Shown piece by piece: positions 24,434 through 33,946 of a stretch of DNA of 57,218 bases. Both the position numbers and the translations under genes were made by a program. Source of the DNA: Mycobacteriales bacterium (lineage in GTDB: Bacteria; Actinomycetota; Actinomycetes; JAFAQI01; DASSKL01); assembly GCA_035690485.1 (NCBI GenBank), contig DASSKL010000093.1, positions 1-57,218 of the forward strand. The letters are read 5' to 3'. The notes under the pieces were generated by a model. It saw nothing but the letters and a program-made list of their open reading frames with translations. It made no database searches and was not told the origin of the DNA. Every line of letters starts with the position of its first letter. Within the stretch, counting starts at the first letter, position 1.

Positions 24434-24865
24434 TCAGTCGACGCCTGCGGCCAGGTCGAGCCCGGGCGGCGGTTCGGGCGGTGTCACCCAGCGGATGAAC
24501 GCCTTGCCGAAGTGCACGTGGTAGTCGTTGGCCCGCTCCACCATGACGGCGTACGCCGCCTCGAACGCAGCTGCGTCGCAGGCCTTGATGGCCTGCCGCA
24601 CGGGGTCGCAGTCCTCGGCGATGTAGGCGGTCATCTCCGGGTCGTACTTCGGCCTCGACTGCACGCACAGCCGCAGCTGCTTGACCACCGACTTGTAGAA
24701 GTAGGCGGCGAGCGGCCAGTTGCCCGCGCCGGCCGCGTGGTAAAGCCCTTGCATCCGCGGCGTCAGCTCGGCCATCAGCCGGTCCAAGCCGGGCTGCATC
24801 GTCGCGAGCTCGTCGAGGGTCAGGTCACGCTTGCCGTTGTTGACGACATGGGTGTGGTCGGTCAC
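24434..24865 (-). CDS. Conserved-looking hypothetical protein
   Basis: The GTG at 24865 overlaps the stop of the SDR gene (GTGA), giving 143 residues; the frame further upstream is the shadow of that SDR gene. The protein is mostly helical and rich in aromatic and charged residues (GLYHAAGAGNWPLAAYFYKS, then VERANDYHVHFGKAFIRWVT). It has no signal peptide or membrane segment and a single His-rich patch. It looks like a soluble helical bundle of unknown function, translationally coupled to the SDR. Not recognised further. Confidence 0.7.
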   Translation of the reverse strand: MTDHTHVVNNGKRDLTLDELATMQPGLDRLMAELTPRMQGLYHAAGAGNWPLAAYFYKSVVKQLRLCVQSRPKYDPEMTAYIAEDCDPVRQAIKACDAAAFEAAYAVMVERANDYHVHFGKAFIRWVTPPEPPPGLDLAAGVD

Positions 24866-25602
24866 GTCGAGACCCGGTGCACCTTGGAGACCGACGCCTG
24901 CGCGCGCGGCTTCACCACGAGCAGGTCGATGTTGACGTACGCCGGCCGTGTGGCCACCCACGCGATGCAGTCGGCCACGTCGTCGGCGGTCAACGGGTCG
25001 GGCACCCCGCGGTAGACGGCGTCCGCGCGCGCTTGGTCGCCGTGGAAGCGCACCAGCGAGAACTCCTCGGTGTGCACCATGCCGGGCGCGACCTCGGTGA
25101 TCCGGACCGGCTGCCCGCACAGCTCGAGCCGCAGGGTCTCGGTCACCGCGGCCTCAGCGTGCTTGGCGGCCGTGTAGCCGCCGCCACCCTCGTAGACCGC
25201 GTGCCCTGCGGTCGACGTGACGTTGACGATCAGCCCGTCGCCACCGGTGATCAGCGCCGGCAGCAGGGCCTTCGTGACCCGCATGGTGCCGAGCACGTTG
25301 ACGTCGTACATCTGCCGCCAGGCGTCCTCGTCGGCCTCCGCGATCGCTTCCAGCCCGATGGCGCCGCCCGCGTTGTTGACGAGGACCGCGCAGTCGCCGA
25401 CCTCGGTCGCCAGCGCCGCGACCGACGACGGGTCGGTCACGTCGAGGGCGAGCGCTCGGCAGCCGATCTCGGCGGCGAGGGTCTCGAGCCGGTCGCGCCG
25501 CCGGGCGGCGGCCACGACGTCGAAGCCCTCGGCGGCCAACCGCCGGGCGGTCGCCGCGCCGATGCCGCTGCTCGCCCCGGTGACCACCGCCGTCCTGCCC
25601 AT
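24862..25602 (-). CDS. Short-chain dehydrogenase, SDR family
   Basis: A 246-residue classical SDR. It has TGASSGIG (about residue 8) for cofactor binding, with Arg residues after strand 2 (AAARRRDRL) that favour NADP. The NNAGG segment, Ser of VNVTSTAGH and the catalytic YTAAK pair follow. The family most resembles YdfG/serine-3-dehydrogenase-like enzymes. Start ATG at 25602; the longer open frame runs through the mshA gene on the other strand and is rejected. It diverges from mshA and is followed, with a four-base overlap, by an unknown gene. Confidence 0.9.
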   Translation of the reverse strand: MGRTAVVTGASSGIGAATARRLAAEGFDVVAAARRRDRLETLAAEIGCRALALDVTDPSSVAALATEVGDCAVLVNNAGGAIGLEAIAEADEDAWRQMYDVNVLGTMRVTKALLPALITGGDGLIVNVTSTAGHAVYEGGGGYTAAKHAEAAVTETLRLELCGQPVRITEVAPGMVHTEEFSLVRFHGDQARADAVYRGVPDPLTADDVADCIAWVATRPAYVNIDLLVVKPRAQASVSKVHRVST

Positions 25603-25707
25603 GGAATCCGAGGGTAGTGCGAGGCGTTGACGGCCGATGTGCGCCGTCGCCGGGTGATCCGGCAGGATTGGACGGCGGACCGCCGGGCGCGAGGAGGTGA
25701 CGGGCAG

Positions 25708-26997
25708 GTGTCGCTGCCGCTCGTCTTCCCCGCGCGCGCCGCCGTCCGCCGCGTCGCGACGCTTTCGCTGCACACCTCGCCGCTCGACCAGCCGGGCACC
25801 GGTGACGCCGGCGGCATGAACGTCTACGTCGTCGAGCTCTCCCGGCGGCTCGCGGCACTCGGCATCGAGGTCGAGGTCTTCACCCGGGCGACGAGCAGCG
25901 ACCTCCCACCGGTCGTCGAGCTGGCCCCCGGAGTTGTCGTGCGGCACATCACGGCCGGCCCCTACGAAGGCCTGGCGAAGGGCGACCTGCCCGGCCAGCT
26001 GTGCGCGTTCGCCACCGGCGTGCTGCGCGCCGAGGCCGCCCACGATCCCGGCTACTACGACGTCGTGCACTCCCACTACTGGCTGTCCGGACAGGTCGGC
26101 TGGCTGGTCAAGGAACGCTGGGGTGTGCCGCTCGTGCACTCGGCGCACACGTTGGCCAAGGTCAAGAACGCGTTGCTCGCCGACGGCGACGCCCCCGAAC
26201 CGCCGGCCCGCGTCATCGGCGAGGAGCAGGTGGTCGACGCCGCCGACCGGCTGGTCGCGTCGACCGACGAGGAGGCGCGTGAGCTCGTCGACCTCTACGA
26301 CGCCGACCCCGACCGGGTGGTCACGGTGGCGCCGGGTGTCGACCTCGAGGTGTTCCGTCCCGGTGACGGACGTGCGGCTCGCGCCCGGCTGGGCCTGGCC
26401 GGTGACGCGGTCGTGCTGCTGTTCGCGGGGCGGCTGCAACCGCTCAAGGCACCCGACGTCCTGCTGCGCACGGCGGCCCGGCTCGTGGAGCGAGACCCGT
26501 CCCTGCGTGACCGGCTCGTCGTGACCATCGTCGGCGGCCCGTCGGGTGACGTCGACTACCCGAGGCACCTGCACCAGCTCGCCGACCGGCTGGGGGTCTC
26601 GCTGCGCCTGGTGCCCCCGGTGCCGCAACCTATGCTCGCCGACTGGTACCGCGCGGCGACCGCCGTCGTCATGCCGTCCTACAACGAGTCCTTCGGACTC
26701 GTCGCGGTCGAGGCGGCGGCGTGCGGGACGCCGGTGGTGGCGGCAGCGGTCGGTGGCCTGCGCACCGCCGTCGCCCACGGCCTCTCGGGTCTGCTCGTCG
26801 ACGAGCACGAGCCCGACGCCTACGCCGACGCGCTGCTGCCGCTGATCACCGACCCGTCGCGCCGGGCCCGGATGTCCAGGGGAGCGGTCGAGCACGCCGC
26901 CCGCTTCGGCTGGTCGGTGACGGCGGCGAAGGTGCTCGCGACCTACGAGTCGGCGATCGCCGAGGCCGGTGACGAGGACGCCGCCCGCTCGGCATGA
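25708..26997 (+). CDS. mshA: D-inositol-3-phosphate glycosyltransferase (mycothiol synthesis)
   Basis: A GT4-type glycosyltransferase that starts mycothiol synthesis by moving GlcNAc from UDP-GlcNAc to 1L-myo-inositol 1-phosphate. The N-terminal signature [20 protein letters not shown] then [14 protein letters not shown] matches actinobacterial MshA closely, as do [26 protein letters not shown] and the nucleotide-binding [17 protein letters not shown]. The GTG at 25708 (GAGGAGG upstream, rather distant) is chosen; a TTG at 25627 would add 27 residues. The gene diverges from the SDR and is followed by YbjN and gpm genes, as in mycobacteria. Confidence 0.93.
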   Translation: MSLPLVFPARAAVRRVATLSLHTSPLDQPGTGDAGGMNVYVVELSRRLAALGIEVEVFTRATSSDLPPVVELAPGVVVRHITAGPYEGLAKGDLPGQLCAFATGVLRAEAAHDPGYYDVVHSHYWLSGQVGWLVKERWGVPLVHSAHTLAKVKNALLADGDAPEPPARVIGEEQVVDAADRLVASTDEEARELVDLYDADPDRVVTVAPGVDLEVFRPGDGRAARARLGLAGDAVVLLFAGRLQPLKAPDVLLRTAARLVERDPSLRDRLVVTIVGGPSGDVDYPRHLHQLADRLGVSLRLVPPVPQPMLADWYRAATAVVMPSYNESFGLVAVEAAACGTPVVAAAVGGLRTAVAHGLSGLLVDEHEPDAYADALLPLITDPSRRARMSRGAVEHAARFGWSVTAAKVLATYESAIAEAGDEDAARSA

Positions 26998-27022
26998 CCG
27001 GCCACGGCTGCGGCGGGGCGCG

Positions 27023-27520
27023 ATGAGCGCCGACCTCGACGCCGTTCTGCGCGAGACGCTCGATGAGCGCGAGCTCGGCTACGATCGCACCGCCCCCGGC
27101 TCCTACCTCGTCAAGCTCGAGGGTCGGCACAAGCTCGCGACGATGTGCTGGCTGGTCGTCGGCGCGCACAGCCTGCTGGTCGAGGCGTTCTTCTGCCGCC
27201 GCCCGGACGAGAACCACGCGGAGTTCTACCGGTTCCTGCTCGAGCGCAACGCGCGGATGTACGCCGTCGCCTTCGCCGTCGACAACCTCGGCGACGTCTA
27301 CCTCGTGGGCCGGCTGCCGCTGTGCGCAGTGAGCCCCGACGAGATCGACACCTTGCTGGGCAGCGTCCTCACCTACTCCGACGACAACTTCGACCGCGCG
27401 CTCGAGCTCGGCTTCGGCAGCTCGATCCGCCGCGAGTGGGAGTGGCGGGTCAAGCGCGGCGAGAGCCTGCGCAACCTGCAGGCCTTCGCGCGGTTCGCCG
27501 ACCCCGACCGGCGGCCCTGA
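27023..27520 (+). CDS. YbjN domain-containing protein (Rv0487-like)
   Basis: About 165 residues from ATG 27023. The YbjN-like fold is suggested by [60 protein letters not shown] and a C-terminal [17 protein letters not shown]. The family resembles type III secretion chaperones in fold and has no settled biochemical role. It lies between mshA and gpm, the same order as Rv0486-Rv0487-Rv0489. A longer start at 26969 would overlap mshA and lacks support. Confidence 0.85.
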   Translation: MSADLDAVLRETLDERELGYDRTAPGSYLVKLEGRHKLATMCWLVVGAHSLLVEAFFCRRPDENHAEFYRFLLERNARMYAVAFAVDNLGDVYLVGRLPLCAVSPDEIDTLLGSVLTYSDDNFDRALELGFGSSIRREWEWRVKRGESLRNLQAFARFADPDRRP

Positions 27521-27542
27521 TCCCGCCTGGGAGACTGTCCGG

Positions 27543-28289
27543 GTGATCGGCACGCTTGTCCTGCTCCGCCACGGCGAGAGCGAATGGAACTCCAAGAACC
27601 TCTTCACCGGCTGGGTCGACGTCGACCTGACGTCGCAGGGCCGCGAGGAGTCGCGCCGTGGCGGGGAGCGGCTTGCCGAGGCGGGTCTGCTGCCCGACGT
27701 CGTACACACCTCTCTGCTGACGCGGGCGATCCGCACCGCCCAGCTGTCGCTGGAGGCGTGCGACCGGATGTGGGTGCCGGTACGGCGGTCATGGCGGCTC
27801 AACGAGCGGCATTACGGCGACCTGCAGGGCAAGGACAAGACGCAGATCCGCGAGCAGTTCGGCGACGAGCAGTTCATGGTCTGGCGGCGCTCCTACGACG
27901 TGCCGCCCCCGCCGCTCGCCGACGACGCCGAGTGGTCACAGGTCGGTGACCCGCGCTACGCGACCCTGCCGACCGAGCTGGTGCCCCGCACCGAGTGCCT
28001 GAAGGACGTCGTCGCCCGGCTGCTGCCCTACTGGTACGACGCGATCGTGCCCGACCTCGCCGCGGGGCTGACCGTGCTGGTGGCCGCTCACGGCAACTCG
28101 CTGCGCGCGATCGTCAAGCATCTCGACGGCATCAGCGACGAGGAGATCCCCGGGCTGAACATCCCGACCGGGATCCCGCTGCGCTACGAGCTCGACGACG
28201 ACTTCCGGCCGACGCAGCGCGGTGGTGCCTACCTCGACCCGGAGGCGGCGGCCGCGGCGATCGAAGCCGTGAAGAACCAGGGCCGCTAG
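27543..28289 (+). CDS. gpmA: 2,3-bisphosphoglycerate-dependent phosphoglycerate mutase
   Basis: A 248-residue enzyme with the histidine-phosphatase signature [20 protein letters not shown] (His about residue 10), the acid/base segment [14 protein letters not shown] and the second catalytic His in [17 protein letters not shown]. It interconverts 3- and 2-phosphoglycerate in glycolysis and gluconeogenesis. The GTG start at 27543 is 22 bases after the YbjN gene, so they may be one transcript. A modest hairpin follows the stop. Confidence 0.95.
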   Translation: MIGTLVLLRHGESEWNSKNLFTGWVDVDLTSQGREESRRGGERLAEAGLLPDVVHTSLLTRAIRTAQLSLEACDRMWVPVRRSWRLNERHYGDLQGKDKTQIREQFGDEQFMVWRRSYDVPPPPLADDAEWSQVGDPRYATLPTELVPRTECLKDVVARLLPYWYDAIVPDLAAGLTVLVAAHGNSLRAIVKHLDGISDEEIPGLNIPTGIPLRYELDDDFRPTQRGGAYLDPEAAAAAIEAVKNQGR

Positions 28290-28291
28290 GG

Positions 28292-28318
28292 CGGCGGGCC
28301 AGCCGGCTGAACCCGCCG
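28292..28318. terminator. Short hairpin between gpmA and the convergent lipoprotein gene
   Basis: CGGCGGG (28292-28298) pairs with CCCGCCG (28312-28318) around a 13-base loop that itself contains AGCCGGCT. The stem is only 7 bp with no T-run, so this is a modest terminator candidate for the convergent pair. Confidence 0.4.
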
Positions 28319-28323
28319 ACGAA

Positions 28324-29106
28324 TCACGGCGTGGGCGTGGCCGGGACGATCGTCGTGAACGGCGAGGGCGACGTCGAGATGTTGATCTCGGCGGGTGTCT
28401 CGGTCGGCGACGGCGTCGGAGATCCGCCCGGCGGCACCAGCAGCGTCGGCGTCTCGGACGTCGGGCTCGGCACCGGTGTGGCCGTGAGCGTCGTGTCGAG
28501 CGGGTTCTCGACCGGCACCAGCACCGACACGGAGCCGGCGTCGCGGAACGTGAAGGTCACCGTCAGTGTGCTGCCGGTGCGCAGCAACCGCCCGGTCGTG
28601 TTGGTGAACTGCATGAACGGTCCGGACGTCCCCGTGGCCGGGTCGTCGAACCGCACCACCTGGGACGGCGCCAGGGTCACCGGGGTGGAGCCGGTGGTCG
28701 GCGGCGGTGCGCCGTTGGTCGGCGCGGCCTGCACGGTCTCGGCCGGCTTCGGGGAGCGGGAGAGGTCGAGCGTCGGCGAGGCCGTCGATGACGGCGTCGC
28801 GCCGGCCGCACTGATCGAGATGCTTCCCGATGCCGGGTCGGCACCGACCAGCTCGTCGGCCTGGATGCCACCGTTGACGATCGTCATCCGCAGGTAGGCC
28901 GTCTTGCCCGGCTCGATGCCCGACGCGTCGTCGGAGTAGACGTAGACGTCGCGCATGGCGATGTCACCGAGGTCGGCCGACACACCCGACGTGCGGCTGA
29001 ACATCACGGAGGTCTCGGATCCTTGCCCGTCGGCGCAGCCGGCCGCGGCACCGACGACGAGGAGAAGGCCAGTGACGGTCAGCGCCGTCCCCCGGAACCT
29101 GGTCAC
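28324..29106 (-). CDS. Lipoprotein, possible PCuAC-like copper-chaperone domain
   Basis: A 260-residue lipoprotein: signal peptide with lipobox VGAAAGC (Cys about residue 24). The first mature part (LGDIAMRDVYVYSDDASG, then AYLRMTIVNGGIQADELVGA) is like the periplasmic copper chaperone PCuAC fold, but the Met/His copper ligands are not clear, so copper binding is uncertain. The second half is rich in Pro, Ser and Thr, typical of a cell-wall spacer. It converges with gpmA and is preceded by a membrane-anchored thioredoxin-like gene on the same strand. Confidence 0.65.
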   Translation of the reverse strand: MTRFRGTALTVTGLLLVVGAAAGCADGQGSETSVMFSRTSGVSADLGDIAMRDVYVYSDDASGIEPGKTAYLRMTIVNGGIQADELVGADPASGSISISAAGATPSSTASPTLDLSRSPKPAETVQAAPTNGAPPPTTGSTPVTLAPSQVVRFDDPATGTSGPFMQFTNTTGRLLRTGSTLTVTFTFRDAGSVSVLVPVENPLDTTLTATPVPSPTSETPTLLVPPGGSPTPSPTETPAEINISTSPSPFTTIVPATPTP

Positions 29107-29167
29107 GCGTCGTTCACTCCTCCGTGTGGCTGCGCAGCGGGGGACAGCGTACTGACCGGCCTCGCGC

Positions 29168-29908
29168 TCAGGCGGAGGTGGCCTGGCCCAGGTATGCCCG
29201 GGTGAGCAGGGGCTCCAGGCGCAGCGGCGGCGCGAGGCTGCGCGCGACCGCGGTCACCACGCCGTCGTCCGCGACGACGACGGCCGTCACCCCGCGCGCG
29301 CCGTAGCCCGTGGACAGCGCAGCCTGCTCGTCGTAGGCGGCCTCCACCGTGCCGCGGTGCGTCGCGGCTGCCAGGGTTTGCCCTTCGGCGGGGTCGCCGG
29401 CCAGGTCGCTGCCCGGGTTGCCGGACGTGACGAGGACCAGGGGCACGCCGAACTCCGCTGCCTGCGCGGCCAGGTCGTTGACGATCCGCTGGCAACCGCA
29501 GTGAGCGGGCAGCAGCCCGAGCAGCGCCGGCCGCACGGCCCGGGCCCGGACCGGCCGGTCGCCGAGGCGCAGCGTGACGTCGGGGAGGAGGCCGCCGACG
29601 TCGCCGGGAGCGGCACGGGTCACGGTTGCCAGCGCGGCGGCGTGCCGGGTGGTGTCGGGGGCCGAGGGCAGCATCGTCGCGATCAGTCCGGTGCCGGTCG
29701 CGACGAGCAGGCTCAGCAGGCAGACGCCGGCGGCGAAGGCGATCGGCCGGCGGCGGCGCAGCGACCGTGCGCGGCGGTGGATCGCCTGCTGCTCGCGGCG
29801 CCAGCGGTAGAGGTCCGCGTCGAGCTCGCGGGCGTCGTCGGGGACCCGTAGACCGGCGGCCCAGTCGGGCAGGTCGCCCGCGTCGTGGTCCGGCCCATCG
29901 GTCCGCAT
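29168..29908 (-). CDS. Membrane-anchored thioredoxin-like protein
   Basis: About 246 residues from ATG 29908. A charged cytoplasmic head ([23 protein letters not shown]) precedes one hydrophobic segment ([22 protein letters not shown]). The external part reads like a thioredoxin fold: [40 protein letters not shown] (a CxC in place of CxxC), and [16 protein letters not shown]. With CGC rather than CxxC, redox activity is uncertain. The lipoprotein gene 61 bases downstream could be its partner. Identification is by fold pattern only. Confidence 0.55.
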   Translation of the reverse strand: MRTDGPDHDAGDLPDWAAGLRVPDDARELDADLYRWRREQQAIHRRARSLRRRRPIAFAAGVCLLSLLVATGTGLIATMLPSAPDTTRHAAALATVTRAAPGDVGGLLPDVTLRLGDRPVRARAVRPALLGLLPAHCGCQRIVNDLAAQAAEFGVPLVLVTSGNPGSDLAGDPAEGQTLAAATHRGTVEAAYDEQAALSTGYGARGVTAVVVADDGVVTAVARSLAPPLRLEPLLTRAYLGQATSA

Positions 29909-30065
29909 ACCCCAGTATGGCCACTTCCCGCGGGTGGTCCAGAGGTTGCCGGCATGCATCGATCGGGCGGCTTGTCAAGGGTTCCGTCGGGTTGCATTCG
30001 GCCCGAATATGGCCTCTGACCTGCGAGAATGCGGGAGGACCCCGTGCCGGAGGCGGATATCGCGT

Positions 30066-30073
30066 GTTACCCT
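30066..30073 (+). promoter_or_regulatory. Candidate extended -10 element upstream of carD
   Basis: TGTTACCCT contains TACCCT (TAnnnT) with an upstream TG pair, 29 bases before the carD ATG. The -35 position shows only GTGCCGG, so it would rely on the extended -10. A weaker TTGTCA near 29969 is an alternative. Confidence 0.3.
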
Positions 30074-30101
30074 GGAGGCCGTCGGAAGGGGTACGAGGCA
30101 C

Positions 30102-30584
30102 ATGACTTTCGAGGTCGGCGAGACCGTCGTCTACCCCCACCACGGGGCCGCACTCATCGAAGCGATCGAGCAGCGCACGATCAAGGGCGAGGAGAAGACC
30201 TACCTCGTCCTCAAGGTCTCCCAGGGTGACCTCACCGTGCGCGTCCCCGCGGACAACGTCGAGCTCGTGGGCGTCCGCGACGTGGTGGGCCAGGACGGCT
30301 TGGAGAAGGTTTTCGAGGTCCTGCGTGCCCCCCACACCGAGGAGCCGACCAACTGGTCGCGGCGCTACAAGGCCAACCTCGAGAAGCTCGCGTCGGGCGA
30401 CGTCAACAAGGTCGCCGAGGTCGTGCGCGACCTGTGGCGGCGCGACAGGGAGCGCGGCCTGTCCGCCGGCGAGAAGCGAATGCTGTCGAAAGCCCGTCAA
30501 ATCCTTGTGTCGGAGCTCGCTCTGGCCGAAGGAACCAATGAGGACAAGGCTGAGGCCATCCTCGACGAGGTGCTCTCCTCCTAG
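30102..30584 (+). CDS. carD: CarD-family RNA polymerase-binding regulator
   Basis: The ATG at 30102 gives 160 residues, the normal CarD length (162 in M. tuberculosis); the longer frame upstream is non-coding. The N-terminal Tudor-like domain that contacts the RNA polymerase beta subunit is present ([20 protein letters not shown]). The DNA-contacting part has the conserved Trp in [17 protein letters not shown], then [19 protein letters not shown]. CarD stabilises open complexes at rRNA and other promoters and is essential in mycobacteria. The ispD-ispF neighbourhood downstream is the common actinobacterial context. Confidence 0.95.
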   Translation: MTFEVGETVVYPHHGAALIEAIEQRTIKGEEKTYLVLKVSQGDLTVRVPADNVELVGVRDVVGQDGLEKVFEVLRAPHTEEPTNWSRRYKANLEKLASGDVNKVAEVVRDLWRRDRERGLSAGEKRMLSKARQILVSELALAEGTNEDKAEAILDEVLSS

Positions 30585-30670
30585 CGCCCGCTAGGGGCGG
30601 CGCCTGGCAGAGCAGCGCGCCGCGACCGGTCCCCGGCCGTCGGCCGGACAGAGGGGCTGGTGCAGTCACG

Positions 30671-31807
30671 GTGGGCGACACCCGCAGGCGTACGCCGCCG
30701 CAGGGCTTGGTCGAGCTGTTGCGGCTGCTCGTCGTGCTGTTCTTCGCGGGGGTGGGCTACCAGGTCGCCGGCGTGATCGGCAGCCGCGACCACAACGTCC
30801 TCGGCGCGCTCAACGGCGCGGCCGCTGGCGTGATCGTCGGGTCGGGCATCGGCTACGTCGTCGGCGGCATGCTCGGCCGCAGCGCCCTGCAGGCGGCCGA
30901 CCGCACCGAGGCGGCACTCCACGAGGTCCCCGCCGACACCCTGGTCGCCGGCGCCATCGGCACCGTCGTCGGCGTGCTGGTCGGTGCGGGCATCGCCTGG
31001 CCGCTGTTCCTGGTGCCCGAGCCGATGGTCGCCGTGCCGCTGTTCGGCTTCGTCGTCGCGATCCTCGGCTACGTCGGCTTCCGCGTCGGGGCCAGCAAGC
31101 GCGACGGCGTCCTCACGATCTTCGGCGGCCGGGCCGGGGTGTCGCCCCGTCGCCAGGCGCCGTCGGCGCGGCTGCGGGTGCTCGACACGTCGGTCGCGAT
31201 CGACGGGCGCGTGCTCGACGTGGTGCGCGCCGGCTTCCTGCACGGCACGTTCCTCGTGAGCACGGCGGTGCTCGACGAGCTGCAAGGTCTGGCCGACGCC
31301 GCCGACGACACCCGGCGGGCCCGGGGTCGGCGTGGCCTCGAGATGCTCGACGCGCTCCGGCGGGAGCCTGCCGTCGAGCTCGACGTCGTCGACGACGAGC
31401 ACCCGGAGGTGCCCGAGGTCGACGCCAAGCTGGTGCGGCTGGCTCTCGACCACGAGGGCTCGCTGCTGACTCTCGACACCAACCTCGCGAAGGCGGCGTC
31501 GCTCGCCGGCGCCTCGGTCCTCAACCTGCACGCGCTGGCGCTGGCCCTTCGGCCGCCCGTGAGTGCCGGTGACGACATCAGCGTGCTGCTGCTCAAGCCC
31601 GGCAAGGAGCCCGGGCAGGCGGTCGGCTATCTCGACGACGGCACCATGGTGGTCGTGGAACGTGCCCGTGACCGCGTCGGCGGCGAAGCCCATGTCCGTG
31701 TCAGCAGTGTGCTGACCACCGCCAACGGGCGGATGGTGTTCGGCCAGCTGCTCACCCCGTCGGCGCCGTCGCCGCTCTCGATCCCGCCGCGCCGGTCGCC
31801 GGCATGA
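30671..31807 (+). CDS. PIN/TRAM-domain membrane nuclease-like protein
   Basis: A 378-residue protein, YacL-like. The N-terminal third has about four hydrophobic segments (VVLFFAGVGYQVAGVIG; GVIVGSGIGYVVGGMLG; VAGAIGTVVGVLVGAGIAWP; PLFGFVVAILGYVGF). The PIN domain follows with its acidic residues (RVLDTSVAIDGRVLDVV, STAVLDELQ, LTLDTNLAKAA), then a C-terminal TRAM-like RNA-binding domain (GQAVGYLDDGTMVVVERAR). RNase activity is expected from the PIN acids. Its stop overlaps the ispD start by four bases (ATGA), so it is co-translated with isoprenoid genes, as is common in Actinobacteria; the reason is unknown. Confidence 0.9.
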   Translation: MGDTRRRTPPQGLVELLRLLVVLFFAGVGYQVAGVIGSRDHNVLGALNGAAAGVIVGSGIGYVVGGMLGRSALQAADRTEAALHEVPADTLVAGAIGTVVGVLVGAGIAWPLFLVPEPMVAVPLFGFVVAILGYVGFRVGASKRDGVLTIFGGRAGVSPRRQAPSARLRVLDTSVAIDGRVLDVVRAGFLHGTFLVSTAVLDELQGLADAADDTRRARGRRGLEMLDALRREPAVELDVVDDEHPEVPEVDAKLVRLALDHEGSLLTLDTNLAKAASLAGASVLNLHALALALRPPVSAGDDISVLLLKPGKEPGQAVGYLDDGTMVVVERARDRVGGEAHVRVSSVLTTANGRMVFGQLLTPSAPSPLSIPPRRSPA

Positions 31808-32505
31808 GAGCGGCCGCGGTCGTCCCCGCGGCCGGTCGCGGTGAACGCCTGGGGCCAGGCGCGCCCAAGGCGCTGCGCGAGGTCGGCGGCACCCCGATGC
31901 TCGTGCACGCCGTCCGTGCACTGGCCCAGGCGCGCAGTGTCGACCTCGTCGTGGTGGCCGCGCCGCCGTCGGAGCTCGGTGACGTGCGCTCGTTGCTGGC
32001 GTCGTTCGACGTGCCTGCCCAGGTGGAGGTCGTCGCCGGCGGGGACACCCGTCAGCAGTCGGTCTTCCGGGCGTTGGCCGCGTTGCCCGACGACGTCGAC
32101 GTCGTGCTCGTGCACGACGCGGCCAGGCCGCTCGCGCCGAGCGAGCTGGCCGACAGCGTGGTCACCGCGGTCCGCGGCGGCGCCGACGCGGTCGTCCCGG
32201 TGCTGCCGGTCGTCGACACGGTGAAGCGGGTCGATCCCGACACCGACGTGGTCCTCGAGACCGTCGACCGGGGGGTGCTGCGGGCGGTGCAGACGCCGCA
32301 GGGTTTCCGGCGTACGGTCCTCGCTCGTGCACACGCGCATGCCGGCACCCTCGACGCGACCGACGACGCCGGGCTGGTCGAGGCTCTCGGCCTGCAGGTG
32401 CGGGTCGTGCCGGGGCACCCGGAGGCGTTCAAGGTGACCCGGCCGCTCGACCTGGTGCTGGCCGAGGCCGTGGTGTCTCGGCGGAGGGCGGCCGGTGTCC
32501 GCTGA
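31804..32505 (+). CDS. ispD: 2-C-methyl-D-erythritol 4-phosphate cytidylyltransferase
   Basis: A 233-residue IspD. The CTP-binding loop [20 protein letters not shown] is followed by the Lys of [12 protein letters not shown], then [10 protein letters not shown] and [11 protein letters not shown]. The enzyme makes CDP-ME in the non-mevalonate isoprenoid pathway. The ATG overlaps the PIN-TRAM stop; its own stop lies inside the ispF reading frame (11-base overlap), so the genes form one operon. Confidence 0.95.
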   Translation: MRAAAVVPAAGRGERLGPGAPKALREVGGTPMLVHAVRALAQARSVDLVVVAAPPSELGDVRSLLASFDVPAQVEVVAGGDTRQQSVFRALAALPDDVDVVLVHDAARPLAPSELADSVVTAVRGGADAVVPVLPVVDTVKRVDPDTDVVLETVDRGVLRAVQTPQGFRRTVLARAHAHAGTLDATDDAGLVEALGLQVRVVPGHPEAFKVTRPLDLVLAEAVVSRRRAAGVR

Positions 32506-33010
32506 CGACCGGGTCGTGCCGCTGGCGCAGGGCCTGCCGGTGCTGCCGCGCGTCGGCGTCGGCGTCGACGTACACCCGTTCGCGGACGGGCGCGAGCTGT
32601 GGCTCGCCGGGCTGCACTGGCCGGACGAGACCGGGCTGTCCGGGCACTCGGACGGCGACGTCGCCGCGCACGCGGCCTGCGACGCGCTGCTGTCGGCCGT
32701 GGGGCTCGGGGACCTGGGCGGTCAGTTCGGCACGTCGGACCCGGCCTGGCGGGGCGCGTCCGGTGCACAGCTGCTCGGCGAGACGGTGCGCCGGCTGGGC
32801 GGCGCCGGCTGGGCGGTCGGCAACATCGCGATCCAGGTGATCGGCAACCGGCCCCGTATCGGGCCGCGTCGGGCCGAGGCGGAGGCCGCGCTGACGGCCG
32901 CGGCCGGCGCGTTGGTGACGGTGAGCGCCACCACGACCGACGGGCTCGGGCTGACCGGGCGCGGGGAGGGCGTGGCGGCGATAGCGACCGCGCTGGTCAT
33001 CCGCCGCTGA
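32495..33010 (+). CDS. ispF: 2-C-methyl-D-erythritol 2,4-cyclodiphosphate synthase
   Basis: A 171-residue IspF with the metal-binding [11 protein letters not shown] and the substrate loops [20 protein letters not shown] and [11 protein letters not shown]-terminal [22 protein letters not shown] is also typical. It converts CDP-ME 2-phosphate to MEcPP with loss of CMP. The GTG start at 32495 lies within the end of ispD. A long palindrome 22 bases after the stop ends the operon. Confidence 0.95.
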   Translation: MSADDRVVPLAQGLPVLPRVGVGVDVHPFADGRELWLAGLHWPDETGLSGHSDGDVAAHAACDALLSAVGLGDLGGQFGTSDPAWRGASGAQLLGETVRRLGGAGWAVGNIAIQVIGNRPRIGPRRAEAEAALTAAAGALVTVSATTTDGLGLTGRGEGVAAIATALVIRR

Positions 33011-33032
33011 AGCTGGGCCCCGTGCCGTCGGC

Positions 33033-33074
33033 AGGGTCACTTCTGCTGCGTTCGAACGTTGCAGAAACGACCCT
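33033..33074. terminator. 42-base palindromic bidirectional terminator
   Basis: A near-perfect palindrome: AGGGTC pairs with GACCCT, TTCTGC with GCAGAA, and the centre is CGTTCGAACG. It lies exactly between ispF (stop 33010) and the convergent secreted-protein gene (stop at 33077), so it can end both transcripts. Confidence 0.75.
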
Positions 33075-33076
33075 GA

Positions 33077-33946
33077 TCATGGACTGACGAGTTCCGAGCG
33101 AGCCTCGTAGACCGGGACGCGCATCGGCGCCGACGTGCGGCTGACCACGCCGTCGACGGCCGCGGTGCCGGTCGGCCCGGTGTAGGTCGCCGTCCACACG
33201 GTCGTGACCGTGACCATCCGCTCGCCGGGCGACCGGTAGGTGTAGGTCACGCCCTTGTCCGGATATGGGCCGCCGGGCGTGGTGAAGCGCATCGTCACGC
33301 CCGGCTCGAAGGACCACTCCCAGTACGCCGGCGTGGCCGAGACCGTCACGGCGACGCCGCCCAGGTTGAAGGTCGCCTGCTGGCCGTCCGGGCTGCCCGC
33401 ACTGAAGATCGTGGCCTGGTTGACGACCGCGCCGTCGGCCGGCTGGAACGACGGGCCGGGTGCCGGCAACGGCATGTGCCGGAAGAAGTCCGCGGCCAAG
33501 GTGGCGACGTTCGCAGTGAGGGTCGGCTGCCGGCCCTGTCCGACGCACTGGGTGCCGACGACTGTCCACGGTGCGGCCGGCTCTTGGCGGAAGTAGACCC
33601 GGTAGAGCACCTGGCCCGTCGGGCAGCCGGTCACCGAGGTGGAGCAAAGGTCGCCGTTGGCGGAGCCGACCTGGCCGGAGGTGGCGCACGCCGGGACCGC
33701 CGCCCACTCGCAGTTCGTGCACGAGCTGCCCGAGGCCGAGCCGCCGAAGCCCGCAAGCTCACCCGAGTGCTCCCCAGGCACATGTCTCGAAACGCCAACA
33801 CCCGTGTCGTCGGCATCCGCGTTCACGCCGGTGTCGCAGCCATAGCCGCAGGCAAATGCCGGAGGTTCACCAATCGCGTGAGTCTCGGGGAGAATGGTGA
33901 AGAACAGTGGCGAGACGAGAAGGAGTAGCCAGCGCTTTGTCCTCAC
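33077..33946 (-). CDS. Secreted Cys-containing protein of unknown function
   Basis: A 289-residue protein with a signal peptide (MRTKRWLLLLVSPLFFTILP, cleavage near ETHA). The mature part has a Cys-rich start (FACGYGCDTG, GSSCTNCEW, CSTSVTGCPTG) and a beta-rich half with alternating hydrophobic stretches (VTVSATPAYWEWSFEPG, VTTVWTATYTGPTG) that looks like a PKD/Ig-like fold. Its GTG start overlaps the stop of the lipoprotein gene (GTGA), so the two exported proteins are made together. The last residues have no anchor. Function unknown. Confidence 0.7.
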   Translation of the reverse strand: MRTKRWLLLLVSPLFFTILPETHAIGEPPAFACGYGCDTGVNADADDTGVGVSRHVPGEHSGELAGFGGSASGSSCTNCEWAAVPACATSGQVGSANGDLCSTSVTGCPTGQVLYRVYFRQEPAAPWTVVGTQCVGQGRQPTLTANVATLAADFFRHMPLPAPGPSFQPADGAVVNQATIFSAGSPDGQQATFNLGGVAVTVSATPAYWEWSFEPGVTMRFTTPGGPYPDKGVTYTYRSPGERMVTVTTVWTATYTGPTGTAAVDGVVSRTSAPMRVPVYEARSELVSP

